From IMG/VR virus record IMGVR_UViG_3300028025_001147, positions 1 through 26,351 of that record: 26,351 bases of DNA; one strand, written 5' to 3'. How positions within the stretch are numbered: position 1 is the stretch's first letter; each line of letters begins with the position of its first letter. Positions 13,712 through 21,171 of the stretch are shown piece by piece. The notes below the pieces were generated by a model. That model saw only the letters and a list, made by a program, of their open reading frames with translations, made no database searches and was not told where the DNA came from. The position numbers and the translations under genes are program-made. This stretch comes from a virus.

Positions 13712-14017
13712 TTAGTTTATCTCCACTCCGCTGATATGAAAGTTAACTGCTACGTTAGACGCTCCACCAGTAATGGTATTAGTGGCAACAAGCACTTGCT
13801 TGCAATCAATGTATATAGTTGTATTTGCCGCTATAGCAGCAGTTGTGTGAAGTGCTGTTCCTGCCAAAGCAAGAGTAAATGTATATGCAGTAGAACCAGT
13901 GTTGGTTACTGCTATGTTGCTTACTACTGTTGTTGTTGCAGAAGGAACAGTATAAAGAGTTGTTCCTACTGTTGTTGTTGCTGCTCCACGGAACAGCGCT
14001 TTAGTTGTTGTTGGCAT
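13712..14017 (-). CDS. Beta-sandwich tail-associated protein, 101 aa
   Basis: A Thr/Ala/Val-rich, beta-only protein: TTTKALFRGAATTTVGTTLY, TVVSNIAVTNTGSTAYTFTL, IAANTTIYIDCKQVL and VAVNFHISGVEIN mark alternating strands, like a small jelly-roll or immunoglobulin-like fold. GGGAG lies about 7 bases before ATG 14017. It follows the large fibre gene and precedes the Gly-rich protein, so a fibre decoration or adaptor role is likely. I recognise the style from phage virion clusters but not a named family. Confidence 0.7.
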   Translation of the reverse strand: MPTTTKALFRGAATTTVGTTLYTVPSATTTVVSNIAVTNTGSTAYTFTLALAGTALHTTAAIAANTTIYIDCKQVLVATNTITGGASNVAVNFHISGVEIN

Positions 14018-14032
14018 TGTTTACTCCCTTTC

Positions 14033-16405
14033 TTAGAGTGCGCCCATTAAGAGCAATGTTAATTCGTCTTGGATACTGCCTACACCTGTAAGCACAACAT
14101 CTGTAACTCCATTAAGAGTTGTTATAGTTGCACCAGATGTAAGGGCTGTTGAACCAATAGTTGGGGCTGAATAGCCTGTAACTGTTGCCCATTGCAAACC
14201 AGTGCTGGTTGCTGAGTTAGCCTGTAGGTATTGTCCGTTAGTTCCAACGGCTAGTCTGCCAATTGTGTCAGCAGATACACCTGCAATTAAATCACCTTTA
14301 GCATCAATAACTGTTGGACTAATTACATTTGCTAATTCAAATGCAGTAAATGTAATAATTTCAAGAATGTCACCAGCAGCCAAGGCTGCAAGAGATGTAA
14401 TACTTGTTCCGCTTGTAGCGTTGTAATCTGTTGTGCGAACAAGAAGCACACCGTTTAAGTATACTTGTTCTTTACCAGGAATGTATGAAAGAGTTAAACC
14501 ATTATCATCAGGACCTGACTCAGATGTTTCTCCGCCTGTTGCTGTATAACGGAAACGATATATGTCAGCAGTAGATGAGATAGAACCCCAAGCAGAACCA
14601 GTCCAAGCAAACATTTGATTGCTTACTGAGTTCCAATAAATAGCACCAACAATAAGAGCGTTGCCATCATTGTCTAACGTAGGAGGCGTAGACTTGGCTC
14701 CTAGGTATCTATCGTCAAAGTTGTCATAAGTTGTAGCAGCAGCAGCAGCAGAGGCTGCAGCAGCGGTTGCAGAGCCAGCAACGGCATCTACATAGTCTTT
14801 AGGTGCAGCGTCTTTAGCATTGACTGGAGTTTTTAAATTCTTAACTGTGTAACTTGTATTAGCATCTAAGTCACCCAGTAGTTGACCAGTAGTTCTATTG
14901 AGGTATGTTCCTGAAAGACTAACCGCTCCAGTTAAACTATCTACAGATAGAACAGAATCTGTTGGGGTAAGCAATTCTTGCCAGTTGCCTAATGTAGATG
15001 CAGGTGTGGTTGTAAGAATAAATGATTTGTTAACATCTGTGCGGATTGCAACATCACCAGTTTGTGCTGTAAGTGAAGTCATTGCTGTTTGAGAAGTAAC
15101 AACAAATGTTTCTGAAATAGCAAGGGCAGGTAAATGGTCAACAGGAACTTTGCCTGTGCCATCAAGTGGAGCAAGACCATTGGCATAACCTGCTACAGAG
15201 TTAATGTAGTTAATACTAACAGCATCTGTGCCAGCAGTAGCCAAACCAAGACCTGTAATCTTTTGGCTATTCATTGAGAATGAAGTTGTAGGTGCAGTTA
15301 AATCTGTTACCTTAGATGTTCTTACTTGTGTATCAAAATCTGAAATAGTAGAGGCTGTTTGTGTGCCAGTGTGGTTAGCGCGGGCTAATGGGTCAACCGC
15401 TAATTTGCTAAGAGCAATACCAGCAGATGCATTTATATCAGCATTAACAATAGTGCCATCTACAAGGTCAGCAGATGTAATAGTTCCGCCAAGATTTAAT
15501 TTGGTCTTGGCAATAGCAGCACCAGCGTTAATGTCTCCATCAACTATAGTTCCATCTGCAATCATTGCCGATGTAACTGTTCCGCTATCTGCTATTGTTA
15601 CGGCTGTTCCAGCAATTTTAGTTTTAGCAATTGCAGCAGATGAATTTATATCTGCATCTACAATTGCTCCGTTAGCAATATCAGCAGAAGTAATAGAACC
15701 AGAAAGATTAAGTTTGCTATAAGCAATAGCAGCAGAAGCGTTAACGTCAGCGTTAACAATAGCGCCAGTTGCAATAGCAGTAGTTAGAGTTATATTACCA
15801 GAACCATTAAATGATTGGGCTGATGCTTCTACATCTCCTACAATTTGAAAATCTCTAGCAGTAGCAAGTGTTGTTGCAGTTGATGCATTACCAGTTACGT
15901 TACCTGTAAGGTTACCTGTAAATGTTCCAGCAATAGAACCAGTGCCAACAATACTTGGGCTAGTTAAAACTTTATTAGTAAGAGTTTGAGACTTGGCTGT
16001 GCCAACTATATCGCCATCTGCTGAGCCAAGACCGTGTAAAGTATGAAGACTAGTTCCATCATTGTAAGCAGCCGTTGCCTCAATGTGTAGGTTAGCCTCA
16101 CGCAAGTCACGACCAATAATCATGTGACGAACCACTGCACCCGCAGAGTGGTCTTGTGCTGTGGCACCAGCCATGTCAACAGCACGTGTTATTGTAAGGT
16201 TATTAGAACTACTACCAGTTACTTCTACAATTTCTTCAAGTGCTGTATCTGGGTCAATAACAACAGTAAATGTTTCACCAGAGTTAATTGTTGCGCCACC
16301 AAGAAGAGTTGATGCACTAAGCACTGGCATTGTAATAGCACCAGATGTTATTGCTGATGTAAGTGTTGTCTGCTGTGAGCGAGAACTGTATTTGCGGGTT
16401 GTCAT
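14033..16405 (-). CDS. Long tail fibre protein, 790 aa, with internal repeats
   Basis: Residues 12-97 form an N-terminal beta module (SAITSGAITMPVLSASTLLG, then EEIVEVTGSSSNNLTITRAV) that would attach to the tail. Residues 97-200 hold SLHTLHGLGSADGDIVGTA and TNKVLTSPSIVGTG, phage fibre motifs. About 214-336 is a four-fold repeat of G-A/T-IVxADIN...SAAIAKTKL. Residues 530-570 have AKDAAPKDYVD and an Ala-rich coiled stretch with DDRYLGA, and 575-610 carry PPTLDNDGNALIVGAIYWNS and MFAWTGSAWGS, a block widespread in fibres. The C-terminus is beta-rich. AGGAC is just upstream of ATG 16405. It is the main shaft for receptor binding, with the Gly-rich proteins probably at the tip. Confidence 0.85.
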   Translation of the reverse strand: MTTRKYSSRSQQTTLTSAITSGAITMPVLSASTLLGGATINSGETFTVVIDPDTALEEIVEVTGSSSNNLTITRAVDMAGATAQDHSAGAVVRHMIIGRDLREANLHIEATAAYNDGTSLHTLHGLGSADGDIVGTAKSQTLTNKVLTSPSIVGTGSIAGTFTGNLTGNVTGNASTATTLATARDFQIVGDVEASAQSFNGSGNITLTTAIATGAIVNADVNASAAIAYSKLNLSGSITSADIANGAIVDADINSSAAIAKTKIAGTAVTIADSGTVTSAMIADGTIVDGDINAGAAIAKTKLNLGGTITSADLVDGTIVNADINASAGIALSKLAVDPLARANHTGTQTASTISDFDTQVRTSKVTDLTAPTTSFSMNSQKITGLGLATAGTDAVSINYINSVAGYANGLAPLDGTGKVPVDHLPALAISETFVVTSQTAMTSLTAQTGDVAIRTDVNKSFILTTTPASTLGNWQELLTPTDSVLSVDSLTGAVSLSGTYLNRTTGQLLGDLDANTSYTVKNLKTPVNAKDAAPKDYVDAVAGSATAAAASAAAAATTYDNFDDRYLGAKSTPPTLDNDGNALIVGAIYWNSVSNQMFAWTGSAWGSISSTADIYRFRYTATGGETSESGPDDNGLTLSYIPGKEQVYLNGVLLVRTTDYNATSGTSITSLAALAAGDILEIITFTAFELANVISPTVIDAKGDLIAGVSADTIGRLAVGTNGQYLQANSATSTGLQWATVTGYSAPTIGSTALTSGATITTLNGVTDVVLTGVGSIQDELTLLLMGAL
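15398..15766 (-). repeat. Four-fold coding repeat in the tail fibre gene
   Basis: The encoded units read GAIVNADVNASAAIAYSKLN, GAIVDADINSSAAIAKTKIA, GTIVDGDINAGAAIAKTKLN and GTIVNADINASAGIALSKLA, each followed by a variable ITSADI-like spacer. The repeat length is about 31-39 residues. This is a standard way to lengthen a fibre shaft and a hot spot for recombination between fibre alleles. Confidence 0.85.
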
Positions 16406-16412
16406 TTATGTC

Positions 16413-17306
16413 CTATCGGCTGTAGTGGACGCGGGTTGGGTATTGAAGTTTTTGTTTTAATGACTCTTCCTCAAGACGATTGAGGTATAAAGCCTGAAGT
16501 TGTTTTGTTACATTTGTCCCTGTGCCGTAAGGTCGCTTGCTATCAATCTCATCTGCAGCAGCAGATGTGATAGATATACGTGCTGGGTCAATGTAGGAAG
16601 ACAAACGCCATGCAGCACCGTATGCAATTACATCTCGCATAGATGATGGCAGTCCTGTTGTAGTTTCAAAATCATCATTAAGATTTGTCATCTGAACTGG
16701 AAAATGTGTGTAGACAGTTTGAATCTTACGTCCAGGAAGGACGTTGTCATAAATAGATACAGTGCGTCCAGTTGCAAATGCACCTGTGTTAGCAATTGGG
16801 TCCCAACGCCATTGGCGTATAGGTAGCCATTCTTTTGTTGGACCTACTGATTGCCATGCCATTGAAAGAATTTGAATTGCTTCTGCTGGTAATGAATATG
16901 TTGTTCGGCTAGCAAGGAATGAAAGTTCTGTTGAACCAATTGCAAAAACTTTTGGATACACGCCATTGATTGTATCGTTAATTGCACGCTTAATTGCATA
17001 GCGTGGATATGTTGGAGTAATAGTTACTTTTGCATTAGCCGTGTGAGCAACAGCAGTAGAGCCGTTATATCCGCGACCAAAAGGAGCAATAGTAATAGTA
17101 TTTGCTTGACGGTCATATGAATCTACCCACATCATTTCTTCATCAATTTCAATAATACCTTTACCGATATTATCTGTTGATGCTACGTTAAGTGTAAGAG
17201 CACTGCTTGAAACATCTGTTAATAAATATGTAGCACGGTCTTGACGGTATGTAAAACCACTAAGGTCCATTTGGACATTGTCAATTAAGTTAGCAAATGT
17301 TGTCAT
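16413..17306 (-). CDS. Head-tail connector/adaptor-like protein, 297 aa
   Basis: The N-terminus MTTFANLIDNVQMDLSGF is helical and is followed by a small beta module at about 34-103 (SALTLNVASTDNIGKGIIEI, then EEMMWVDSYD, ITIAPFGRGYNGS). The body (AIKRAINDTINGVYPKVFAIG, TTYSLPAEAIQILSM, RWDPIANTGAFATGR) and the helical end with DVIAYGAAWRLSSYIDPAR resemble the adaptor/connector proteins that join portal to short tail, where helical bundles hold a beta insertion. ATG 17306 overlaps the upstream stop (ATGA). It lies between small head-region genes and the fibre gene, as expected for a connector. Resemblance to gp11-type podovirus adaptors is by pattern only. Confidence 0.72.
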   Translation of the reverse strand: MTTFANLIDNVQMDLSGFTYRQDRATYLLTDVSSSALTLNVASTDNIGKGIIEIDEEMMWVDSYDRQANTITIAPFGRGYNGSTAVAHTANAKVTITPTYPRYAIKRAINDTINGVYPKVFAIGSTELSFLASRTTYSLPAEAIQILSMAWQSVGPTKEWLPIRQWRWDPIANTGAFATGRTVSIYDNVLPGRKIQTVYTHFPVQMTNLNDDFETTTGLPSSMRDVIAYGAAWRLSSYIDPARISITSAAADEIDSKRPYGTGTNVTKQLQALYLNRLEEESLKQKLQYPTRVHYSR

Positions 17307-17635
17307 GAAGCAACCGTTCTTAGTGCTGTAACAATTTCAATGTATTTGGCTGGGTCAGTAATGCCAGCAATTTCTGAAGCAACAGCGTTGTGCCCCTTGT
17401 AACTTGTGTATACACGGCTAGGGTCTGCTTTTAAATTAAGAGCAGATACAAGCGGTGTTCCCGCTGGTGTGCCTACCCATTCATTTACCGCACCATCTTC
17501 ATCTGTGTATTCTGTGTAAGGTGGATACTCTCCACCATTCTTAAGCCTGTTTAGTTCGTCACGAAGGGTAGAACCAGGGCGACCATACAATGTATAGGAT
17601 GTCCCGTTATATACAGCAGTTCCGTAAACTGTCAT
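17303..17635 (-). CDS. Hypothetical virion-region protein, 110 aa
   Basis: Starts MTVYGTAVYNGTSYTLYGRP, a beta hairpin, followed by STLRDELNRLKNGGEYPPYT and a charged acidic stretch TDEDGAVNEW, then a helix-rich end (DPAKYIEIVTALRTVAS). ATG 17635 overlaps the upstream stop (ATGA), and its own stop overlaps the connector ATG. Size and location between the capsid genes and the connector suggest a head-completion or minor virion role, but no family is recognised. Confidence 0.72.
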   Translation of the reverse strand: MTVYGTAVYNGTSYTLYGRPGSTLRDELNRLKNGGEYPPYTEYTDEDGAVNEWVGTPAGTPLVSALNLKADPSRVYTSYKGHNAVASEIAGITDPAKYIEIVTALRTVAS

Positions 17636-17793
17636 TTCTTTCCCTTCTTTTGCGCTGCTCTCATGTTGTCAACAAGATTAGGATATTTTCTTCCAGCCTT
17701 TTTAGCAGCAGCCTTTGCTGACGCTTTAGCAGCAGGAGATAATGGTGTTGATTTTTTCTTTGGGTTTGGTGTTTCCCAAACTTTCTTAGCCAT
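17632..17793 (-). CDS. Lys/Ala-rich mini-protein, 53 aa
   Basis: Translation from ATG 17793 gives MAKKVWETPNPKKKSTPLSP, then Ala/Lys repeats (AAKASAKAAAKKAGRKYPNL) and RAAQKKGKK, with TGA at 17632 overlapping the next ATG. Over one quarter of residues are Lys and nearly one quarter Ala, the make-up of histone-H1-like tails and of nucleoid-binding proteins. Both ends overlap neighbours by 1-4 bases, so translation is coupled. I infer DNA or RNA binding; a role in packing or neutralising DNA in the capsid is speculative. Confidence 0.75.
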   Translation of the reverse strand: MAKKVWETPNPKKKSTPLSPAAKASAKAAAKKAGRKYPNLVDNMRAAQKKGKK

Positions 17794-18095
17794 TACTTCT
17801 TTCCTTTGTTGCGCTTGCTAATAGCAGCAGCCTTTGATTTAGCATCTGCTTTTGATGATGCCCCCCACGCTTGAAGCGATAGCAACAAGCGGGTAGGGTC
17901 ACCGTTAGGTTTGCGTTCTGGTCCTGGCATACCGCCCATACGAGCAAGGAAACTTGCTCTACGTGGATTATCACCAGACTTAACAGGTGCTTTTAGATTA
18001 GAGCCTTGAGCCTTAGCAGATGCACGTCCCTTTGCATTAAGTCCGCCTGCTGGATTCTTACCTTCTTTACGCTGCCATGCTGGTGATTTAGCCAT
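17793..18095 (-). CDS. KEGKNPxGGLN-type small basic phage protein (DUF6321-like), 100 aa
   Basis: Residues 1-25 contain WQRKEGKNPAGGLNAKGRAS, a motif shared by a family of short proteins in marine and freshwater phages that I believe is catalogued as DUF6321. It continues with GDNPRRASFLARMGGMPGP and NGDPTRLLLSLQAWGASS, and ends in a Lys/Ala-rich basic tail (SKADAKSKAAAISKRNKGKK). Many family members are just such 80-110 residue basic proteins of unknown role, found near structural genes. It overlaps both neighbours by one base or so. Likely nucleic-acid-binding; family recollection is from memory and unverified. Confidence 0.75.
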   Translation of the reverse strand: MAKSPAWQRKEGKNPAGGLNAKGRASAKAQGSNLKAPVKSGDNPRRASFLARMGGMPGPERKPNGDPTRLLLSLQAWGASSKADAKSKAAAISKRNKGKK

Positions 18096-18257
18096 TTACT
18101 TTCCTTTAACCTTTTTTAAGTTTGGATTTTTTTTCTTTGCAGCAGGTGATGCTTTACGAGTAGATGAAGCAAGAATTGCTCCAGCAGACTTCATTGATAC
18201 ACCTGACTTTTTAGCAATTGATTTTTGGGCTGCTTTAAAACCCATACCCTTTGCCAT
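18096..18257 (-). CDS. Lys-rich mini-protein, 53 aa (MAKGMGFKAAQ type)
   Basis: From ATG 18257: MAKGMGFKAAQKSIAKKSGV, then SMKSAGAILASSTRKASPAA and a tail KKKNPNLKKVKGK, TAA at 18096. ATG overlaps the stop of the next upstream gene. A Lys-Ala-Ser helix with an NPNLKKVKG end recurs in phage genomes as I remember them. Its tail (KASPAAKKKNPNL) resembles part of the 17632-17793 product, so the two may share ancestry. Probable nucleic-acid-binding or virion-packaged peptide; no experiment known to me. Confidence 0.75.
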   Translation of the reverse strand: MAKGMGFKAAQKSIAKKSGVSMKSAGAILASSTRKASPAAKKKNPNLKKVKGK

Positions 18258-18526
18258 TATTTTTTAATCTGCTTTCCTGCTTTGTTGTAACGTCGTCCTT
18301 GAAGAACAGCACCTAGTGCTTGACCCATCTGTGCATTTTGATTTTTATTAGCAGCACGTGCCCGAGCATTTGCTCCTGGCATAATATCTGCTGATGCATT
18401 AAAGGCTTTCTTCCAAGCCTTACCAAAGTCTTTAATTTCTTTACCAGCATTGGTAAAATAATTATCATTTGGTTTGTAAGTCTTGTTCATCTTAGAACGG
18501 TCATCTGCTGATTTGCGGTCAGCCAT
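18257..18526 (-). CDS. Basic hypothetical protein, 89 aa
   Basis: MADRKSADDRSKMNKTYKPN leads into NYFTNAGKEIKDFGKAWKKA, an amphipathic helix, followed by ADIMPGANARARAANKNQNA and a basic C-terminus (GRRYNKAGKQIKK). No enzyme motif is seen. It lies in the small basic-protein run between the capsid and connector genes; overlap with the previous gene is one base at each side. Net positive charge again suggests nucleic-acid or capsid-wall contact. Confidence 0.7.
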   Translation of the reverse strand: MADRKSADDRSKMNKTYKPNDNYFTNAGKEIKDFGKAWKKAFNASADIMPGANARARAANKNQNAQMGQALGAVLQGRRYNKAGKQIKK

Positions 18527-18528
18527 GA

Positions 18529-18762
18529 TTAAATCTTACGTCCGCCACCAGAAGGTTGTGTATACACACCTTGGATAACAGTTGCTGGACCGTTAGCGGT
18601 TCCTGCTCCTGAGCGTGGTGCAGATGTTGGTGCTTGACCTGGTGCAACTCCGCCACCAAAGTCTTTGCCCCAAGAGGACTTGTCAGTAGCAGCCTTACGC
18701 ACCTTTGCAGGAATAACAAGACCTGCTGCTGTCTCGTTTGATTTCATGTATTCGTTAGCCAT
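18529..18762 (-). CDS. Hypothetical Gly/Pro-rich small protein, 77 aa
   Basis: I start at ATG 18762 (MANEYMKSNETAAGLVIPAK) because AAAGGAAAA lies about 8 bases upstream; a longer frame begins at 18801 but runs into the neighbour without a ribosome site. It continues KVRKAATDKSSWGKDFGGG and ends GGGVAP, PTSAPRSGAGTANGP and VIQGVYTQPSGGGRKI, a flexible Gly/Ser/Pro region with a basic end. This looks like a partly disordered virion-associated peptide. No family recognised. Confidence 0.7.
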   Translation of the reverse strand: MANEYMKSNETAAGLVIPAKVRKAATDKSSWGKDFGGGVAPGQAPTSAPRSGAGTANGPATVIQGVYTQPSGGGRKI

Positions 18763-18764
18763 TG

Positions 18765-18950
18765 TTATTTTCCTTTTCCGTATGGTGTTGGAACATTCCA
18801 ACCCTTTATTACGCTTGCATCTGAGTTGTGCAGTTCTTGCCCACCAACCTTAGATGAACCTACATATGATGGTGCTACATGCTTGGTGTTTGTGCGCACT
18901 GGTGCGTCAATTGTTACTGCTGTATCTTTACATCCACATGCTGTGCACAT
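18765..18950 (-). CDS. Cys-containing mini-protein, 61 aa
   Basis: Starts MCTACGCKDTAVTIDAPVR: Cys2, Cys5 and Cys7 cluster at the N-terminus, a possible metal site or disulfide hub. The rest (HVAPSYVGSSKVGGQELHNS, DASVIKGWNVPTPYGKGK) is short and mixed. It lies between the Lys/Met-rich protein and the Gly/Pro-rich protein. Similar Cys mini-proteins recur in the window (10951-11037). Function unknown. Confidence 0.65.
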   Translation of the reverse strand: MCTACGCKDTAVTIDAPVRTNTKHVAPSYVGSSKVGGQELHNSDASVIKGWNVPTPYGKGK

Positions 18951-18952
18951 AA

Positions 18953-19156
18953 TTAACCCTTCTTGTTTTTCATAATCTTGTTGCGAAGAGCCATGTCCAT
19001 ACGCTTGTCTGCTGCTGCAGATGGCTTCTTCTTGTCCATCTTAATGTCAGCCTTTTTAAACGCAGCCTTCTTTGCAGGAGACATACCCTTCATCATTTTT
19101 GCATCTTGCTTCATGTCTGCTTTTTTAGACATAGCAGCCTTTTTCATCATTGCCAT
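18953..19156 (-). CDS. Lys/Met-rich mini-protein, 67 aa
   Basis: MAMMKKAAMSKKADMKQDAK, then MMKGMSPAKKAAFKKADIKM, DKKKPSAAADKRMDMALRNK and IMKNKKG: Lys and Met together make up well over a third of the protein, Ala and Asp most of the rest. It is a single helix-forming, strongly basic peptide. Its ATG overlaps the stop of the 163-residue gene (TAATG). The composition resembles DNA-condensing or membrane-active peptides; which applies is unknown. Confidence 0.72.
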   Translation of the reverse strand: MAMMKKAAMSKKADMKQDAKMMKGMSPAKKAAFKKADIKMDKKKPSAAADKRMDMALRNKIMKNKKG

Positions 19157-19647
19157 TATATTTGTCCAATCTCTTTCATAACTTCTACGGATGCTTTGTT
19201 TATATCTTTTGCCTTGGGCATCTTGTTGGCATCATATGGCTTGTTTAAAGTCTCTGATGCTTCCAGTGCTTTTTGTATTGCTTTTGTTGATGTGCCTTCT
19301 GGCTGCACGCCTTGGCGACGGGCTTCCTTGTAGAAGTTCAACTCTTTGTCCCATTTCTTTTGGGTAGTGCCACTGGCAATAATGTTGCCTGAAGCATCTC
19401 CAGTTGCTAGTTGCAGCGTCTTAGCCTTGCAACCAAAACAATTACATAATTCAGAATTTGTATGGTCAGGGTTTGATGCAATAACACCAAAGTCCAACCA
19501 CATCTCTGTTGATGTAGCATCACATTCAGTGCAACCCCAAAGCACTGTAACTGGTATCATGTTTTTTCTGTCTTCAGTTATGCGATATTCGTCTTTAAGA
19601 ACTTTACCAATATGTCCTCGCGTATTACAGTCATATCCCCTTGACAT
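19156..19647 (-). CDS. Zinc-binding virion-region protein, 163 aa
   Basis: Two cysteine pairs, Cys39-x2-Cys42 (LWGCTECDATS) and a CNCFGC cluster (residues about 68-73), form a likely zinc finger in the N-terminal half. The C-terminal half is helical (KKWDKELNFYKEARRQGVQP, EASETLNKPYDANKMPK, KASVEVMKEIGQI). It follows the 86-residue gene with a TAATG overlap. It sits in the head module after the capsid gene. I recall similar proteins in other actinophage head clusters, always unannotated. A head-maturation or DNA-stabilising role is speculation. Confidence 0.72.
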   Translation of the reverse strand: MSRGYDCNTRGHIGKVLKDEYRITEDRKNMIPVTVLWGCTECDATSTEMWLDFGVIASNPDHTNSELCNCFGCKAKTLQLATGDASGNIIASGTTQKKWDKELNFYKEARRQGVQPEGTSTKAIQKALEASETLNKPYDANKMPKAKDINKASVEVMKEIGQI

Positions 19648-19907
19648 TATTCCGCCCTTACGTTTGCCCCGAACCCTTGTTCAACCAAGGAATTGTATGT
19701 AGCCAAATCAATTTCATAGGTGCTTCCACCAAGAAAAAACTTATCTGCTTGTCTTATAACATCTTCAGTTGGGAATGCTGTTTGAGACCATATGCCATTA
19801 TTACGAACAAGGCTCTCGCCACGATTTAAGCGATAGCGGATAAACAAACGTCCACCGCCTGCTGGACCATATTCCACTACGGGTGGTGTTACATAATACT
19901 TAGTCAT
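19647..19907 (-). CDS. Hypothetical head-module protein, 86 aa
   Basis: It starts MTKYYVTPPVVEYGPAGGGR, with RLFIRYRLNRGESLVRNNG and ADKFFLGGSTYEIDLATYNS following: a small mixed alpha/beta protein ending EQGFGANVRAE. AGGAGA lies about 5 bases before the ATG. It is the first gene after the major capsid gene. Position suggests a head-tail joining or capsid decoration role, but the sequence alone does not show it. Confidence 0.7.
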   Translation of the reverse strand: MTKYYVTPPVVEYGPAGGGRLFIRYRLNRGESLVRNNGIWSQTAFPTEDVIRQADKFFLGGSTYEIDLATYNSLVEQGFGANVRAE

Positions 19908-19934
19908 TGGTCTCCTATAGTTAACTTACTGACA

Positions 19935-19958
19935 GGCAGGGACATTGCTGCCCCTGCC
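19935..19958 (-). terminator. Hairpin after the major capsid gene
   Basis: GGCAGGG (19935-19941) pairs with CCCTGCC (19952-19958) across a 10-base loop, starting 10 bases past the capsid stop. There is no following U-tract, so it is more likely a weak terminator or an mRNA-stabilising hairpin that sets capsid message above the downstream genes. Confidence 0.5.
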
Positions 19959-19968
19959 CATCCGTCAA

Positions 19969-21165
19969 TTAAACGAAGTTAATTGTTGAAGATGACTCTA
20001 CGCGGTAGAGTGCTTCCTCACGGTAGATAGCGTGACCAAGAACGCCATACCATCCAAGTGGACGGTGACGCATTAACTTGTCAACGACTGGTCCGATTAC
20101 AACGTGTGGCTCTTCTGCGACTGCTTCAGCAAGTGCTTGCTGTCCAGCAAAGTATGTATTAAATACCTTTGTCTCAGGTGTAACAGTAATAACTGTTGTT
20201 GCTGTGACTGCAGCAGAGAATACTGTATCAACAGTAACTGTTGATGTTGAACCATCTGTTGTGATTGCTGTGATAAGTGAACCAGAAGCAATACCTGTTC
20301 CAGAAATCTTGTCACCAGGTTGAGCATTTGCTGCGATAGCAGAAGAAGAAGCGATACCAAATGAGGTTGCTCCTGATGCTGCTGCAACAGTTACTGTTGT
20401 GGTTGCAAGTGCTGTGCGGTCTGCGCCTAACTTATCTGAGTATAGACGTGGTGATTCTACATAGAATGCACCTTCGTATGTTCCAATTTCGCCTGCCCAG
20501 ATAGCATCATTTGATTGATACTCATGTGGTTGCCGCCATGAACCTACGCCTGTTTCGGCGCGAAGGTCATGTGAAACTTCTGGGTGGATACCCGCCCAGT
20601 ATAGTGAACCCTTGCGAGGGATAGCCTTGTTAGCACGTAACTTAGCAGTTGCCTTACGAGCAAGTGCTGAAGTAAATACATCAGAAGATGTAAGTGCTGA
20701 ACGAGATGTAGCAGTTCCTGGACGAAGAACGTTTGTTCCAGCGCGTAGCACTGTTTGAGCAACTTCGTCAATTGAGTCTGCCATGTTGAACGCAATGATG
20801 TTAGCAACTGCTGGGTCTACATCAGCAAGGCTGAATAGTTCCAAAGCACGTGTTACCAATACTGCGTTACCATACTCTGCAAGAGTAATAGTTGTGAATG
20901 TAGGTGTAGCAAGCGCTACAGCATCTGGGTCAACTGTTTCTGTTAGTGTTGCTGTCTTCTTTGTTAAGTCAACATAACGCTGCAAAACAACTGATGAACC
21001 AGGGATGCTTTGACGTGCAGGAGTCTTATCGGCTACTGAACGGATTAATGGTTGTGCACGGAGTGCGAATTCAATCAGACGGTCATACGCCTTCTGGACT
21101 AAACCTGCACCACCAATTGTGCCGCCGAGAGACGAGGCACCTGTGGTTGTATATGCATTAGACAT
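19969..21165 (-). CDS. Major capsid protein, N4-gp56-like
   Basis: The 398-residue protein follows the HK97-fold N4-gp56 family pattern: Gly-rich N-terminus, then FALRAQPLIRSVADKTPARQ, PGSSVVLQRYVDLTKKTATL, LVTRALELFSLADVDPAVA, AFNMADSIDEVAQTVLRAGT, WAGIHPEVSHDLRAETGVG, WRQPHEYQSNDAIWAGEIGT and near the end FAGQQALAEAVAEEPHVVIG, LMRHRPLGWYGVLGHAIY. Between about residues 252 and 331 lies a Thr/Ser/Ala-rich beta segment (AAASGATSFGIASSSAIAAN, GDKISGTGIASGSLITAITT) that interrupts the fold and is probably a surface insertion. The gene has the strongest ribosome site in the window and a hairpin after it, consistent with very high expression. It forms the icosahedral shell around the packaged DNA. 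Confidence 0.9.
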   Translation of the reverse strand: MSNAYTTTGASSLGGTIGGAGLVQKAYDRLIEFALRAQPLIRSVADKTPARQSIPGSSVVLQRYVDLTKKTATLTETVDPDAVALATPTFTTITLAEYGNAVLVTRALELFSLADVDPAVANIIAFNMADSIDEVAQTVLRAGTNVLRPGTATSRSALTSSDVFTSALARKATAKLRANKAIPRKGSLYWAGIHPEVSHDLRAETGVGSWRQPHEYQSNDAIWAGEIGTYEGAFYVESPRLYSDKLGADRTALATTTVTVAAASGATSFGIASSSAIAANAQPGDKISGTGIASGSLITAITTDGSTSTVTVDTVFSAAVTATTVITVTPETKVFNTYFAGQQALAEAVAEEPHVVIGPVVDKLMRHRPLGWYGVLGHAIYREEALYRVESSSTINFV

Positions 21166-21171
21166 TTATTG

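Noticed and set aside
18763-18801. Longer start at 18801 for the 77-residue protein
   Set aside because: The extension overlaps the neighbouring gene without a ribosome site; ATG 18762 has AAAGGAAAA upstream.
20097-20387. Gln/Leu-rich minus-strand frame within the capsid gene
   Set aside because: It is an out-of-frame reading of the repetitive insertion segment of the capsid gene.
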